Shown one piece after another: positions 1 through 13,099 of a DNA stretch of 64,000 nucleotides; position 1 is the stretch's first letter; each line of letters begins with the position of its first letter. The DNA lies in contig NZ_CP032125.1 in the NCBI RefSeq assembly GCF_003544895.1, forward strand, positions 1,750,001 through 1,814,000, read 5' to 3'. Under the pieces are notes generated by a model that was given only the letters and a program-made list of their open reading frames with translations, was not told the origin of the DNA and did no database searches. This DNA is from Profundibacter amoris (lineage in GTDB: Bacteria > Pseudomonadota > Alphaproteobacteria > Rhodobacterales > Rhodobacteraceae). A program made the position numbers and the translations under genes.

Positions 1-348
1 CAGGCCATTGAAAACCTGATCCTGACCATCACCTCGGGCGGCTCGGGCAAACTCTCGTCCAGCCACGACTACCCCGTGCGCGGACGCGGCGGCATGGGCG
101 TTGCGGCAATGGACAAGGCCATGCGCGGCGGCGATCTTGTCGCCTCCTTCGCGGTGGAAATGGAAGACCAGATCATGTTAGCCACCTCCAAAGGCCAATC
201 CATCCGCTGCCCAGTCAACGGCATCTCGTTTCGCTCGCGCTCTGCCGGCGGGGTCAAGGTGTTTGACACAGCCAAAGGCGAAGTTGTGGTCTCGGTTGCA
301 TGGATCGCAGAACGCGACGAGGATGACACGGAAGAAGCCGAAGAATAG
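1..348 (+). CDS. gyrA: DNA gyrase subunit A, C-terminal end (partial)
   Basis: The frame is open from base 1 to a TAG at 346-348, giving the last 115 residues of a longer protein. The visible part is the end of the beta-pinwheel DNA-wrapping domain: a YPVRGRGGMGV blade motif, a second blade with QSIRCPV and a GGVKVF turn, then an acidic tail (DEDDTEEAEE). This pattern fits GyrA better than ParC. GyrA with GyrB introduces negative supercoils using ATP. The catalytic tyrosine domain lies upstream of the window. A GC-rich hairpin follows at 389-406. Confidence 0.85.
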   Translation, partial: QAIENLILTITSGGSGKLSSSHDYPVRGRGGMGVAAMDKAMRGGDLVASFAVEMEDQIMLATSKGQSIRCPVNGISFRSRSAGGVKVFDTAKGEVVVSVAWIAERDEDDTEEAEE

Positions 349-388
349 CCTTCTTCGTTCATTATCGTTCCCTAAATATCCCGGGGGT

Positions 389-406
389 GCGGGGGCTGGC
401 CCCCGC
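389..406. repeat. GC-rich hairpin after gyrA
   Basis: An 8-bp perfect inverted repeat (GCGGGGGC / GCCCCCGC, 2-nt loop) lies 40 bp after the gyrA stop, preceded by AAATATCCCGGGGGT. No T-tract follows, so it is not a classical intrinsic terminator. Similar 3'-end GC hairpins joined to an AAATA-type motif occur near 27091 and 30850 in this window, which suggests a dispersed repeat family. Confidence 0.6.
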
Positions 407-432
407 TCCTGCCCGACACAAAAGGCATTGAT

Positions 433-1782
433 ATGACCGACACACTCCACATCATTGGCGGCGGCATGGCCGGCGCCGAGGCCGCATGGCAAGCCGCAAA
501 TATGGGCGTGCCTGTGGTGATCCATGAAATGCGCCCGAAGGTGAAAACCTTTGCCCACCGCACCGGTAATCTGGGGGAAATGGTTTGTTCCAATTCCTTT
601 CGCTCGGACGATGACGAATCCAACGCCGTCGGCCTGCTGCACTGGGAAATGCGCACAGCGGGTGGCATCATCATCAGCAGCGCCGATCAACACGCCCTGC
701 CCGCCGGATCGGCCCTTGCGGTGGACCGCGACCCGTTTAGCGAAACCGTCACCAAACGCCTGCTGGACCATCCGCTGATCACCCTTGATAGCAATGAGAT
801 CACCGAATTGCCCATGGACGGCAACTGGATCATCGCCACAGGCCCGCTGACCTCATCCGCTCTGGGCCAATCCATCGCCGCCCACACCGGCGCCGATGCG
901 CTGGCGTTTTTCGACGCCATCGCCCCCATCGTCTATGCTGAAAGCATCAACATGGACACCTGCTGGATGCAGTCACGTTACGATAAAGGCGACACCGATG
1001 AAGAGCGCAAAGCCTATCTGAACTGCCCGATGGACAAGCAGCAATACGAGGCCTTTATCGATGCCCTGTTGGCCGCCGACAAAACCGAATTCCACGAGGG
1101 CGAGACTGCCGGATACTTTGACGGCTGCCTGCCGATCGAGGTGATGGCCGAGCGGGGGCGCGAGACCCTGCGCTTTGGCCCGATGAAACCGGTTGGCCTG
1201 ACCAACCCGCACCGCCCCGATGACAAACCCTATGCCGTGGTGCAATTGCGCCGCGATAACGCCTTGGGAACGCTGTATAATATCGTCGGCTTTCAGACAA
1301 AAATGAAACACGGCGCCCAGACAGAAGTGTTCAGAATGATCCCCGGTCTGGAAAACGCCAGCTTTGCCCGTCTGGGCGGTATCCACCGCAACACATTCAT
1401 CAATTCGCCCACCCTGCTGGATCATCAACTGCGCCTGAAATCCCGCCCCAACATCCGTTTCGCGGGGCAAATCACCGGCGTTGAGGGCTATGTTGAATCC
1501 GCCGCGATGGGCCTGCTGGCGGGTCGTATGGCCGCCGGTGAAATACTGGGCCGCCTCGTGGAAACCCCGCCGCTGGATACCGCGATGGGGGCTTTGGTGA
1601 ACCACATCACCGGTGGCGCAGCGGCCAAGACCTTCCAGCCGATGAACGTCAACTTCGGTCTGTTTCAGCCGATAGATGCAAAACACGGACGCAAGAACCG
1701 CAAGACCCGTTACAAAGCCTATACCGACCGCGCCAAAGCGGCGTGGCAGGAATGGCTGGACGCGCAAAAACCCACCGCCTAA
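433..1782 (+). CDS. trmFO: Methylenetetrahydrofolate-tRNA-(uracil-5-)-methyltransferase TrmFO
   Basis: 449 residues, the usual length for the family. TrmFO makes 5-methyluridine at position 54 of tRNA using FAD and methylenetetrahydrofolate rather than SAM. The N-terminus has the FAD dinucleotide motif [13 protein letters not shown] (residues about 7-19), followed by [15 protein letters not shown] with a conserved Cys, then [26 protein letters not shown] with the second conserved Cys, and a C-terminal FAD-contact region [16 protein letters not shown]. The start is the ATG at 433. It is the second gene after gyrA on the same strand, but an intervening GC hairpin argues against strict co-transcription. 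Confidence 0.95.
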   Translation: MTDTLHIIGGGMAGAEAAWQAANMGVPVVIHEMRPKVKTFAHRTGNLGEMVCSNSFRSDDDESNAVGLLHWEMRTAGGIIISSADQHALPAGSALAVDRDPFSETVTKRLLDHPLITLDSNEITELPMDGNWIIATGPLTSSALGQSIAAHTGADALAFFDAIAPIVYAESINMDTCWMQSRYDKGDTDEERKAYLNCPMDKQQYEAFIDALLAADKTEFHEGETAGYFDGCLPIEVMAERGRETLRFGPMKPVGLTNPHRPDDKPYAVVQLRRDNALGTLYNIVGFQTKMKHGAQTEVFRMIPGLENASFARLGGIHRNTFINSPTLLDHQLRLKSRPNIRFAGQITGVEGYVESAAMGLLAGRMAAGEILGRLVETPPLDTAMGALVNHITGGAAAKTFQPMNVNFGLFQPIDAKHGRKNRKTRYKAYTDRAKAAWQEWLDAQKPTA

Positions 1783-1880
1783 AGCATTTCCAGTTTATAC
1801 TGAATCGCTTTTCGCTGCCTCAAGCCTTTGGCTTGAACGCAAAAAGCGATACTCCTGTTTCAAAATAAACTGGAAACGCT
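1783..1880. repeat. Nested palindromic intergenic element
   Basis: The gap between trmFO and gluQ is almost entirely a nested inverted repeat. The outer arms, AGCATTTCCAGTTTAT (1783-1798) and ATAAACTGGAAACGCT (1865-1880), pair over 16 positions with one G-T wobble. The inner arms are ATCGCTTTT (1804-1812) and AAAAAGCGAT (1841-1850), and the apex is CAAGCC-TTT-GGCTTG. The trmFO stop overlaps its left edge. The size and shape are those of a mobile palindromic (REP/MITE-like) unit; it could also fold in the mRNA and limit read-through. Confidence 0.75.
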
Positions 1881-1894
1881 ATAACGTGGCGAAC

Positions 1895-2746
1895 ATGCGC
1901 ACCCGTTTTGCCCCGTCCCCCACAGGCCCGCTGCATCTGGGCCACGCCTATTCTGCCCTGCTGGCCTTTGACATGGCGCAGGCGGCGGGCGGCGCATTCC
2001 TGTTGCGGATCGAGGACATAGACCAAAGCCGCGCCCGCCCGCAGTGGGAGGCACAGATCTATGACGATCTGCACTGGCTGGGGCTTGACTGGCCAGAACC
2101 GGTGATGCGCCAGTCAGACCGGATGCCGTCCTACCGGCAGGCCCTTGCAAAACTGGACGCCATGGGACTGCTCTATCGCTGCACCTGCAACCGCCGCGAT
2201 ATCGAGGCCGCTGTTTCCGCCCCACAAGAAGGCGTTGAACCCGCCTTTGGGCCGGACGGGCTGATTTATCCTGGCACATGCCGGAATGCGGGTCACACGG
2301 ATAGCAACGCCGCCTTTCGGCTGAATATGGCCAAAACCTGTGACCTGCTGGGCAATCCGGTGCTCGAGTTCAGCGAAACCGGCCCCGCGCACAAAGGCAG
2401 TCACCGGATTACCCCTGATGATCTGATCAATCGCATTGGCGACATCGTTCTGGCCCGCCGCGATATGGGGACCTCTTATCATCTGTCCGTGGTGCTGGAT
2501 GACGCGGCGCAGGAAATCACCGATGTAATCCGTGGGGAAGACCTGTTCGAAGCCACCAAAATCCACGTCCTGTTGCAAGCCTTGTTAGACCTGCCCACCC
2601 CCGCCTATCATCACCACCGTCTGATCCGTGACGAGGCGGGCAAACGGCTGGCAAAACGCGACGACGCCCGTGCCATCGCCAAATACCGCGCGGATGGCGC
2701 AAGCCCTGCGGACATCCGCCGTATGCTGGCGCTGCCCCGCACCTGA
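1895..2746 (+). CDS. gluQ: Glutamyl-Q tRNA(Asp) synthetase
   Basis: 283 residues from the ATG at 1895; a GTG at 1886 is an alternative. GluQRS activates glutamate without tRNA and transfers it to queuosine-34 of tRNA(Asp). The protein has the class I HIGH-type motif in FAPSPTGPLHLGHAYSALLAFD at the N-terminus, a zinc-site Cys cluster (YRCTCNRRD and YPGTCR), and the KMSKS-like GKRLAKRD near residue 255. It lacks the anticodon-binding domain of true GltX, as expected from its short length. The N-terminal reading frame extends upstream into the palindromic element but that part is not family-like. Confidence 0.92.
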   Translation: MRTRFAPSPTGPLHLGHAYSALLAFDMAQAAGGAFLLRIEDIDQSRARPQWEAQIYDDLHWLGLDWPEPVMRQSDRMPSYRQALAKLDAMGLLYRCTCNRRDIEAAVSAPQEGVEPAFGPDGLIYPGTCRNAGHTDSNAAFRLNMAKTCDLLGNPVLEFSETGPAHKGSHRITPDDLINRIGDIVLARRDMGTSYHLSVVLDDAAQEITDVIRGEDLFEATKIHVLLQALLDLPTPAYHHHRLIRDEAGKRLAKRDDARAIAKYRADGASPADIRRMLALPRT

Positions 2747-2783
2747 TGCGGGGCCACCCGGTTGGCTGGGATTACAGGCGCAG

Positions 2784-2804
2784 GTCCCGGATCAAGTCCG
2801 GGAC
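2784..2804. repeat. Hairpin between convergent genes
   Basis: GTCCCGGA (2784-2791) and TCCGGGAC (2797-2804) form a perfect 8-bp stem with loop TCAAG. It sits between gluQ (plus) and the minus-strand gene at 2822 and may act as a bidirectional barrier, although no T-tract is seen. This CCCGGATCAAGTCCGGG-type palindrome is common between genes of alphaproteobacteria (general knowledge, not checked here). Confidence 0.6.
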
Positions 2805-2821
2805 AGCACATACCCGGACTG

Positions 2822-3547
2822 TCAGTCCAGCGACCGCCAGGGTTTTGGCAGGATCACCCAGTGATTATTCACATAAACCAGCCCGTCAAAGGCCAACCCG
2901 CTGGTTTCGCCTTTTCTGACAAACTTGAACCGCACGATCGGCACGTCAGATTTGAAATACTGCACCACTTTGCGATAGCCACCGGGGAATTCATCCATCG
3001 CCGGATCGCCCGCCGCCAGCTTGGCGGTGGTGGTATAGATCATATACAAATCATCATGCTCGGGCTTGGGGCCGAATTTGATCCCCGGTTTCAAAGCGGC
3101 AGCATAGGTTTCGATCATTTTACTGGCCAGCGGATCACTGTAAACCGCCCGCACATCTTCCGGCTTGGGCAACAGTGCGCCCGTCAGTGCCACAAGATCC
3201 TCGCTTGGGTCAAAAAACCGCATCAACAGCGCCCGCGCCTCGGCTTTGCTACCGGCTGCTGGGCCAGCGTCCTGTTTCGAACTGCCTCCCACCAGATCCA
3301 GCAAGGATTTCCCCGGTTTGCAAGCCTTGCTCAGGTTGCCCAAAATCACCCCGACATTGGCCAGATCAACCGGTCTTGCATCCGTTTGCTGTGACGCCAG
3401 ATAGCCAAAGGTCCACGCCCCGACCATCGCCAAAGTGGTTTCATCCGCATCCCTTAGAATATCCGTGCAGGGCTGTTTTGGATCAAACCCCTGGGCCTGT
3501 GCACCGGATACTGCCAAGGCCGCAACAGCCCCTAATAATTTTCCCAT
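2822..3547 (-). CDS. Periplasmic protein with HdeA/HdeB-like N-terminal region
   Basis: 241 residues with a signal peptide (MGKLLGAVAALAVSGAQAQ). Residues about 24-75 resemble the acid-chaperone HdeA/HdeB fold: a Cys pair (QPCTDIL and SKACKPG) brackets an MVGAWTFGYLAS helix. The second half has no domain I recognise and ends in a beta-rich segment (FKFVRKGETSGLAFDGLVYVNNHWVIL), possibly NTF2-like. AGGAG lies 7 nt upstream of the ATG, supporting the start. It stands alone, convergent with gluQ and followed upstream by hisI on the same strand. Function unknown; an envelope stress or binding role is only a guess. Confidence 0.6.
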   Translation of the reverse strand: MGKLLGAVAALAVSGAQAQGFDPKQPCTDILRDADETTLAMVGAWTFGYLASQQTDARPVDLANVGVILGNLSKACKPGKSLLDLVGGSSKQDAGPAAGSKAEARALLMRFFDPSEDLVALTGALLPKPEDVRAVYSDPLASKMIETYAAALKPGIKFGPKPEHDDLYMIYTTTAKLAAGDPAMDEFPGGYRKVVQYFKSDVPIVRFKFVRKGETSGLAFDGLVYVNNHWVILPKPWRSLD

Positions 3548-3592
3548 AATTACACTCCTGAAATAGGTTTTCGTAAAACTATGGGAAAGACG

Positions 3593-3952
3593 TTATTCCA
3601 TCGGCTGCATCACTTCAACTTCTTCCCCGTCCTGCACCGCCGTATAAAAACAACTGCGCCGGTTGGTATGACAGGCCGGCCCCGTCTGGCGCACCAGCAC
3701 CAGCAGGCAGTCGCGGTCACAATCCACGCGCAATTCCACCAGTTGCTGCACATGGCCCGAGGTTTCCCCTTTGACCCAGAACGCCTGTCGCGAGCGCGAC
3801 CAATAGGTCACCTTGCCGGTCTTTAGCGTGCGGGCAACGGCTTCGGCATTCATCCATGCCATCATAAGCACCTCGCCGGTACTTTCCTCCTGCGCAATCG
3901 CGGGGATCAGGCCATTGTTATCAAAACGTAGTGTTGCAGGGTCGAATGACAT
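3593..3952 (-). CDS. hisI: Phosphoribosyl-AMP cyclohydrolase
   Basis: 119 residues. HisI opens the adenine ring of PR-AMP in histidine biosynthesis. The signature is intact: [35 protein letters not shown], then the metal and catalytic segment [12 protein letters not shown] and [13 protein letters not shown]. The start is the ATG at 3952 (MSFDP); the reading frame extends further but the upstream part overlaps the divergent gene at 4019 and is not family-like. HisE is not fused, and no other his gene is nearby. The 66-bp gap to the IscU-like gene must hold both promoters. Confidence 0.95.
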   Translation of the reverse strand: MSFDPATLRFDNNGLIPAIAQEESTGEVLMMAWMNAEAVARTLKTGKVTYWSRSRQAFWVKGETSGHVQQLVELRVDCDRDCLLVLVRQTGPACHTNRRSCFYTAVQDGEEVEVMQPME

Positions 3953-4018
3953 ATGGAATCCTTTGCATATCCGCTGTAGACGCCTATCTAGAATACCAGC
4001 AGCCAAAAGGGAAAGCCA

Positions 4019-4471
4019 ATGAGCGATAATGCCGAGCTGATAAAACTCTATTCCGGCCAGATTCTGGCGCTGGCGGCCGACATTCCCCAAACGGTCCGGC
4101 TGGACAATCCCCAAGCCACTGTAAAACGCCGCGCGCCGCTGTGCGGGTCCACCGTGACGGTCGATATCGTGCTGGAAGATGGCAAAATCGCACAGTTCGG
4201 ACAGGATGTAAAAGCCTGCGCATTGGGTCAGGCGGCGGCCTCGGTGGTGGCAAGCCGGATCATCGGGCGCACTGCATCCGAGATCACCAAGGCGCGCGAT
4301 CAACTGTCCGCCATGCTGCGCGACGGCGGCCCTGCCCCCGACGCCCCTTTTGACGGGCTGAAGGTGCTGGAACCGGCACGGGAATTCAAGAACCGCCATG
4401 CCTCGATTCTATTGGCGCTGGAAGCGACGGTCGAGGCCATCGAAACGGCCGAAAAAACGGCCTGCGCTTAA
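4019..4471 (+). CDS. IscU/NifU-like iron-sulfur scaffold family protein lacking the third Cys
   Basis: 150 residues. The N-terminal IscU-like fold is visible: [20 protein letters not shown] gives Cys 1, [17 protein letters not shown] gives Cys 2, and the helix where IscU/SufU has the third cluster ligand reads [17 protein letters not shown], with Ala in place of Cys. IscU-type scaffolds assemble [2Fe-2S] clusters on three Cys plus Asp/His. AAGGGAAA lies just before the ATG. The lost ligand suggests a divergent or non-scaffold role, perhaps a SufE/SufU-like paralogue; that is inference. Divergent from hisI. Confidence 0.7.
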   Translation: MSDNAELIKLYSGQILALAADIPQTVRLDNPQATVKRRAPLCGSTVTVDIVLEDGKIAQFGQDVKACALGQAAASVVASRIIGRTASEITKARDQLSAMLRDGGPAPDAPFDGLKVLEPAREFKNRHASILLALEATVEAIETAEKTACA

Positions 4472-4525
4472 CGTCACGGAAATGATTGGGCCTTAGCGTC
4501 CCTGTTTCATACACAGGAGACGTTT

Positions 4526-5932
4526 ATGATTCCCGCGGCCGATTTTACTGATTCCAGCCCTGCAAATGACCAGATGGACAAGCTTTCGCATATCGCGTCC
4601 CGGCTTAGTCTGGAACTGGTCGATATTGCCGGCGCGCTGGACCAGATCGATAACAGCACCAGCCAGCAATTACAGTCACTGGACCATGTGCGCAGCAATG
4701 CAGACCGGATGGTGCAGGGCAACACCAGCGTGCGCAGGGCGATTGATCTGATCAATGAAACCACCACCGAAACGCTCGAGGCAGTGATTTCATCGGTTGA
4801 AAACATCCAGAGCGCAGGGAACCGCACCCAAAAACTGGCCAAATGGGTGCGCTCGCTGGACGCCCGTATCACGGAAATCGAGGATACGATCGCCTCGGCG
4901 CGGTCCAACAATGACGATATTGCCTCGATTGCGGCGCAGGTGAATATCCTTGCCATCAATGCCAAGATCGAAGCGGCACGTGCCGGCGAAGCAGGGCGCG
5001 GCTTTGCCGTTGTGGCCGAGGCAATTAACGAATTGTCACGCAAAACCGCAGGCGCTGCCGAAGGAATTTCCGACAGTATTCTGACCCTTGGCAACTGGAT
5101 CGATGCCTTGCGGGGCGAGGCAGGGGTCGCCGCCGAAGATGCCGAAGGGGTTCTGGCAGAAGCGGATGACACCGACATATCCCTTTCCGGCATCGCCGAA
5201 CATGTGCGGATGATCAATTCCGAAGCCAGACAGATCAAGGAAAATGCCGGAAATGTCGGAAGCGCGATTTCCGAATTTGGTGAAAGTTTTGACCGGATGG
5301 GCAGCGCACTGGAAGGCACGGCCACCGGCATCCATCAGGTGCGTGATCGCGCCGATACCATGGTCGATCAGGCCGAATGTCTGGTGCAATGCAGCGTATC
5401 CCTGGGCGGCGCCAGTCAGGATTCCCGTTTTATCGACGAAGTGCAGGCGCGGGCCGCGCTGGTTTCGATGGCATTTGAAGAGGCGATTGCAAACCGGACG
5501 ATTGCCCGCGAGGCGCTGTTCAAACCGACGTATACCCCGATCGACGGCAGTGACCCGCAACAGTTCATGACCGAATTTACCGATCTGACCGACAGCATCT
5601 TGCCCCCGATTCAGGAACCGGCGCTGGATTTCGACCCCTCGGTGGTGTTCTGTGCTGCAATCGATCGCAATGGGTATATCCCGACCCACAACAACCGGTT
5701 TTCGCAACCGATGGGGGATGATCCGGTCTGGAACATGGCCAATTGCAGAAACCGGCGCATTTTTAACGACAAGGTTGGCCTGAAAGCGGGCAACAACAAA
5801 CAACCCTTCCTATTGCAGGTTTACCGCCGCGATATGGGCGGCGGCGAATTTGTCACCATGAAGGATGTCTCGGCCCCGATCCTTGTGGGCGGGCAGTTGT
5901 GGGGCGGGTTGCGGCTGGCCTATACATTATAG
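4526..5932 (+). CDS. Soluble methyl-accepting chemotaxis protein
   Basis: 468 residues with no transmembrane segment or signal peptide, so a cytoplasmic receptor. Residues about 15-270 are coiled coil, containing the signalling hairpin tip in the form NILAINAKIEAARAGEAGRGFAVVAEAINELSRKT (about 140-175), which contacts CheA/CheW. The C-terminal 130 residues form a separate domain: CAAIDRNGYIPTHN, CRNRRIF, LLQVYRRDMGGG, then APILVGGQLWGGLRLAYTL, a conserved MCP C-terminal module with a PAS/Cache-like look. AGGAGA precedes the ATG at 4526. No other chemotaxis gene is in the window. The ligand is unknown. Confidence 0.85.
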   Translation: MIPAADFTDSSPANDQMDKLSHIASRLSLELVDIAGALDQIDNSTSQQLQSLDHVRSNADRMVQGNTSVRRAIDLINETTTETLEAVISSVENIQSAGNRTQKLAKWVRSLDARITEIEDTIASARSNNDDIASIAAQVNILAINAKIEAARAGEAGRGFAVVAEAINELSRKTAGAAEGISDSILTLGNWIDALRGEAGVAAEDAEGVLAEADDTDISLSGIAEHVRMINSEARQIKENAGNVGSAISEFGESFDRMGSALEGTATGIHQVRDRADTMVDQAECLVQCSVSLGGASQDSRFIDEVQARAALVSMAFEEAIANRTIAREALFKPTYTPIDGSDPQQFMTEFTDLTDSILPPIQEPALDFDPSVVFCAAIDRNGYIPTHNNRFSQPMGDDPVWNMANCRNRRIFNDKVGLKAGNNKQPFLLQVYRRDMGGGEFVTMKDVSAPILVGGQLWGGLRLAYTL

Positions 5933-5969
5933 AAAAAACCGCCGCACTTCTGGGGACAGAAGGCGGCGG
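5933..5969 (-). terminator. Intrinsic terminator for the minus strand
   Basis: CCGCCGC (5939-5945) and GCGGCGG (5963-5969) with inner CTTCTG/CAGAAG form a 13-bp stem with a one-base bulge and GGGA loop. On the minus strand it is followed by TTTTTT (complement of 5933-5938), so it would stop transcription coming from the 40-aa gene at 6122-6244. On the plus strand it can still act as a barrier after the MCP gene. Confidence 0.7.
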
Positions 5970-6121
5970 CAAGTGGCCAAGTCTGATGTGGTCCGGTTCC
6001 GCTTGGACGAGAAAGAGGCAATCTTCTCATATCCGGGATAGAAGTGTCATCGTGCAGCTGTGGGGACATATTGCACGCGGATTTTCCGGCAAAAGACGGC
6101 AGGCAAAGTCAGTAATTCGAT

Positions 6122-6244
6122 TCAGAACAGTCCCGGTATATAAAGTGCTGCGCCCAGCATAATGATCAGGGCAGCGGCGCCCGCAGCATCCTGAAGAAGG
6201 GTTGCGTGGGATCGGGCGTAGACGGTTTTGATTTCAGCGAGCAT
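6122..6244 (-). CDS. Small membrane protein, 40 aa
   Basis: Starts MLAEIKTVYARSHATLLQD and ends in one hydrophobic helix (AAGAAALIIMLGAALYIPGLF). AAAGGAG lies 7 nt before the ATG, a strong ribosome site for so short a frame. A longer frame exists upstream but the ribosome site points to this ATG. Single-pass inner-membrane protein by prediction; function unknown. It is downstream of recG on the same strand and followed by a minus-strand terminator at 5933-5969, which supports it being a real unit. Confidence 0.65.
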   Translation of the reverse strand: MLAEIKTVYARSHATLLQDAAGAAALIIMLGAALYIPGLF

Positions 6245-6357
6245 TGTGTGGCTCCTTTGATGTTCATGTTCTGTCTGTTGCCTCTTTGTTCCTATATTTG
6301 CGTTAACTTGTAAAGAACTTTTTAAGAACATTTGTGAACAAAATGGTGTAATTATGG

Positions 6358-10592
<4,235 letters not shown>

Positions 10593-10683
10593 TTATTGAT
10601 AAGAGGGCACCACAAAGAGGTCCAGAGGGAGAGTGGTGGTCTGCCGTATGATTTCGCACCGCGCGTTGGCGGAGCGAAACCGG

Positions 10684-11397
10684 TCAGGCCCCGACGGCCA
10701 ATGCTTCGTCCATCTCGGCCGCCACGGGATCGCGCAGCACATAGCCCCTGCCCCAGACGGTTTCGATATAATTTTCACCATCCGTGGCCTCGCACAGTTT
10801 CTTGCGCAATTTACAGATAAACACGTCGATGATCTTCAATTCCGGTTCATCCATGCCGCCATACAGGTGGTTCAGGAACATTTCCTTGGTCAGGGTCGTG
10901 CCCTTGCGCAGGGACAGCAGTTCCAGCATCTGGTATTCCTTGCCGGTCAGATGCACTGGCTTATTGTCCACCTCGACCGTTTTGGCATCCAGATTAACGC
11001 CGATTTTTCCGGTGTGGATGATCGATTGCGAATGTCCCTTTGAGCGGCGGATGATCGCATGGATCCGCGCCACAAGTTCCTCGCGATGGAACGGTTTGGT
11101 CAGATAGTCGTCCGCGCCAAATCCGAACGCCTTGATCTTGTTTTCGGTATCATCCGAACCTGTCAAAATCAGGATCGGCGTATCAATCCGCGCCAGTCGC
11201 AATTGGCGCAGCACCTCGTTGCCATTCATATCCGGCAAGCCAAGGTCCAAAAGGATCAAATCGTAATCATAAAGTTTCGCCAGGTCGATGCCTTCTTCAC
11301 CCAGGTCGGTGCAGTAAACATTCAGGTTGGCATGAGTCAGCATCATTTCGATGCTTTTGGAGGTCGTTGGATCGTCCTCAACCAGCAGTACACGCAT
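10684..11397 (-). CDS. ctrA: Cell-cycle response regulator CtrA
   Basis: 237 residues. The receiver domain (1-120) has the acidic pair EDD and phospho-acceptor Asp in [11 protein letters not shown] (about residue 51), and Lys in TKPF. The C-terminal OmpR-type winged helix (about 125-230) carries the CtrA-typical [52 protein letters not shown]. In Rhodobacterales CtrA controls motility, gene-transfer-agent and related genes rather than being essential (family knowledge). It sits between sciP upstream and ligA downstream, all on the minus strand. Confidence 0.97.
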   Translation of the reverse strand: MRVLLVEDDPTTSKSIEMMLTHANLNVYCTDLGEEGIDLAKLYDYDLILLDLGLPDMNGNEVLRQLRLARIDTPILILTGSDDTENKIKAFGFGADDYLTKPFHREELVARIHAIIRRSKGHSQSIIHTGKIGVNLDAKTVEVDNKPVHLTGKEYQMLELLSLRKGTTLTKEMFLNHLYGGMDEPELKIIDVFICKLRKKLCEATDGENYIETVWGRGYVLRDPVAAEMDEALAVGA

Positions 11398-11497
11398 TCT
11401 AGTCTTCTCCGCTTCTTTTACCCTTCAGCAATATGGTTAACCTGCCCCCAATTGGTTAACTACAAGTTACTATAGCGGAACATTTGTAGAATTCTTC
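11398..11497 (-). promoter_or_regulatory. ctrA upstream region with two GTTAAC palindromes
   Basis: The 100-bp sciP-ctrA gap holds GTTAAC at 11436-11441 and again at 11455-11460, centres 19 bp apart, around CCTGCCCCCAATTG. CtrA sites are built from TTAA half-sites with a 7-bp spacer; this spacing does not match the canonical site, so autoregulation is possible but unproven. The region is AT-rich near 11465-11495, fitting a promoter for ctrA independent of sciP. Confidence 0.35.
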
Positions 11498-11776
11498 CTA
11501 AAGTTGTCGATATTTTTGTAAAGATGTGGTTTTCAGGGCGTTCTCACCATGATTTTCAATGGCAGAGCGCCAAGAATCGTACTCTTCCTGACTAAGACCA
11601 TAGAGTTTCAGGGCCTCTTTTAAGGGAATCAGTCCGAAAACCACCCCCTTGACCACCGCGGCTTTGCGGCTGGCCACCCAACGGCGTGTGCTGGCAGGCG
11701 GCAAATCGGCGCGGGTCATGATACTGCCGTCCGGCAGGGTAACGGCGCGCGGACCATCAACTTTCTTTAGATACAT
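11498..11776 (-). CDS. sciP: SciP-type CtrA inhibitor (DUF1153)
   Basis: 92 residues from the ATG at 11776 (MYLKKVDGPRAVTLPDGS), with GAGGGA 7 nt upstream. A longer frame to 11860 exists but overlaps the mnmA promoter and is not family-like. The helix-turn-helix core (RRWVASRKAAVVKGVVFGLIPLKEALKLYGLSQEEYDSW) matches SciP, which in Caulobacter binds CtrA and blocks activation of its promoters. It lies directly upstream of ctrA in the same orientation. The C-terminal tail after residue 75 is less conserved. Confidence 0.88.
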   Translation of the reverse strand: MYLKKVDGPRAVTLPDGSIMTRADLPPASTRRWVASRKAAVVKGVVFGLIPLKEALKLYGLSQEEYDSWRSAIENHGENALKTTSLQKYRQL

Positions 11777-11843
11777 CACTTGTCCCTCTTGCTGGTTTTG
11801 CCCAATCTGCGACAACGTGATTAAAGAGGAATGAAACGCGGCC

Positions 11844-11871
11844 TTGTTAATAGTTCGCATTTTCCTATATT
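11844..11871 (+). promoter_or_regulatory. Sigma-70-type promoter for mnmA
   Basis: TTGTTA (11844-11849), 16-bp spacer, TATATT (11866-11871). Transcription would start near 11878, about 30 nt before the mnmA ATG at 11909. The match is by eye. Confidence 0.5.
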
Positions 11872-11908
11872 CCGAAATACCCTGCTAACCCTTATGAACG
11901 GCTCCCTA

Positions 11909-13042
11909 ATGACACACCCAGTTAATTCGCTTGGTTTTGCCAAGCCCCCCAAAGATACCCGCGTGGTTGTGGCCATGTCAGGTGGTGTTGACAGCTCGGT
12001 CGTGGCGGCCGAACTGGCGGCCGAGGGCTATGATGTGGTCGGGGTCACGTTGCAGTTGTATGACCACGGGGCGGCGCTGGCCAAAAAGGGGGCTTGTTGT
12101 GCCGGTATCGATATCCATGATGCCCGCCGCGTGGCCGAGGAAATGGGATTCCCGCATTACGTGCTGGATTACGAGAATATCTTCAAGGAAACAGTGATTG
12201 ACGAATTTGCCGACAGTTATCTGGCGGGGGCGACACCGGTGCCCTGCATTCGCTGCAACGAGCGGGTGAAGTTCAAGGACCTGCTGGCCACAGCACGCGA
12301 TCTGGACGCCGATTGCATGGCGACGGGGCATTATATCCAGCGCAAAGGGGGTGTGGGCGGGGCCGAATTGCATATGGCGGCGGACCCGATGCGTGATCAG
12401 AGCTATTTTCTGTTCCCGACCACGCAAGAGCAGCTGGATTTTCTGCGCTTTCCTTTGGGGCATCTTGAATCCAAAGCTGAAACGCGGGCTTTGGCGGTGA
12501 AGCACGGGCTGGCGGTGGCGGATAAACCGGACAGTCAGGACATTTGTTTCGTGCCCGATGGCAATTACGCGGCATTGATTGAAAAACTGCGGCCCGAGGC
12601 GGCCAGCCCGGGCAAGATTGTGGATATGGATGGCAATGTGCTGGCCGATCATCGCGGGGTGATCCATTATACCATCGGCCAGCGGCGCGGCCTTGGCATT
12701 GGCGGGCTGGAAGACCCGTTATATGTGGTGCGGCTGGATGCGGATAAGCGCGAGGTTGTGGTGGGTCCGAAAGAGGCGCTGACCACACGGATCATTCCGG
12801 TGCGCGAAATCAACTGGCTGGGGGATGCGCCGTTTGACAGTCAGGACGAATGGCATCTGGCGGTCAAGGTGCGCTCGACCCGTCCGCCACGGGCGGCGAT
12901 TGTGCGGCCATTGTCGGCCACTACGGCAGAGGTGGAGTTGCTGGAGCCGGAAGAAGGCGTTTCACCGGGTCAGGCTTGTGTGTTTTACGAGGATGGGGGC
13001 AGCCGGATCTTTGGCGGGGGCTGGATTTGGCGGGGAGATTGA
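11909..13042 (+). CDS. mnmA: tRNA-specific 2-thiouridylase MnmA
   Basis: 377 residues from the ATG at 11909; the ATG at 11894 is the other choice, and neither has a strong ribosome site. MnmA thiolates U34 of Lys, Glu and Gln tRNAs. It has the PP-loop [18 protein letters not shown] near the N-terminus, catalytic Cys in [11 protein letters not shown] (about 115) and in [13 protein letters not shown] (about 210), and a C-terminal beta-barrel ([13 protein letters not shown] and PGQACVFYE). Divergent from sciP, convergent with lpxB. Confidence 0.96.
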   Translation: MTHPVNSLGFAKPPKDTRVVVAMSGGVDSSVVAAELAAEGYDVVGVTLQLYDHGAALAKKGACCAGIDIHDARRVAEEMGFPHYVLDYENIFKETVIDEFADSYLAGATPVPCIRCNERVKFKDLLATARDLDADCMATGHYIQRKGGVGGAELHMAADPMRDQSYFLFPTTQEQLDFLRFPLGHLESKAETRALAVKHGLAVADKPDSQDICFVPDGNYAALIEKLRPEAASPGKIVDMDGNVLADHRGVIHYTIGQRRGLGIGGLEDPLYVVRLDADKREVVVGPKEALTTRIIPVREINWLGDAPFDSQDEWHLAVKVRSTRPPRAAIVRPLSATTAEVELLEPEEGVSPGQACVFYEDGGSRIFGGGWIWRGD

Positions 13043-13099
13043 ATTCTGGGCGTAGTAAAATAGATTCCATGCCTCCGGCGGGGAGTTTGAGCCGTCTTG

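Noticed and set aside
178-771. Long minus-strand frames opposite gyrA/trmFO and many similar ones
   Set aside because: They mirror GC-rich real genes, have no family-like sequence and no ribosome sites.
1676-1894. Longer N-terminus for gluQ
   Set aside because: It overlaps trmFO and translates the palindromic element; the family begins at MRTRFAPSPTG.
11436-11460. A canonical CtrA box upstream of ctrA
   Set aside because: The TTAA half-sites are 15 bp apart rather than 7, so only a weak suggestion of autoregulation is kept.
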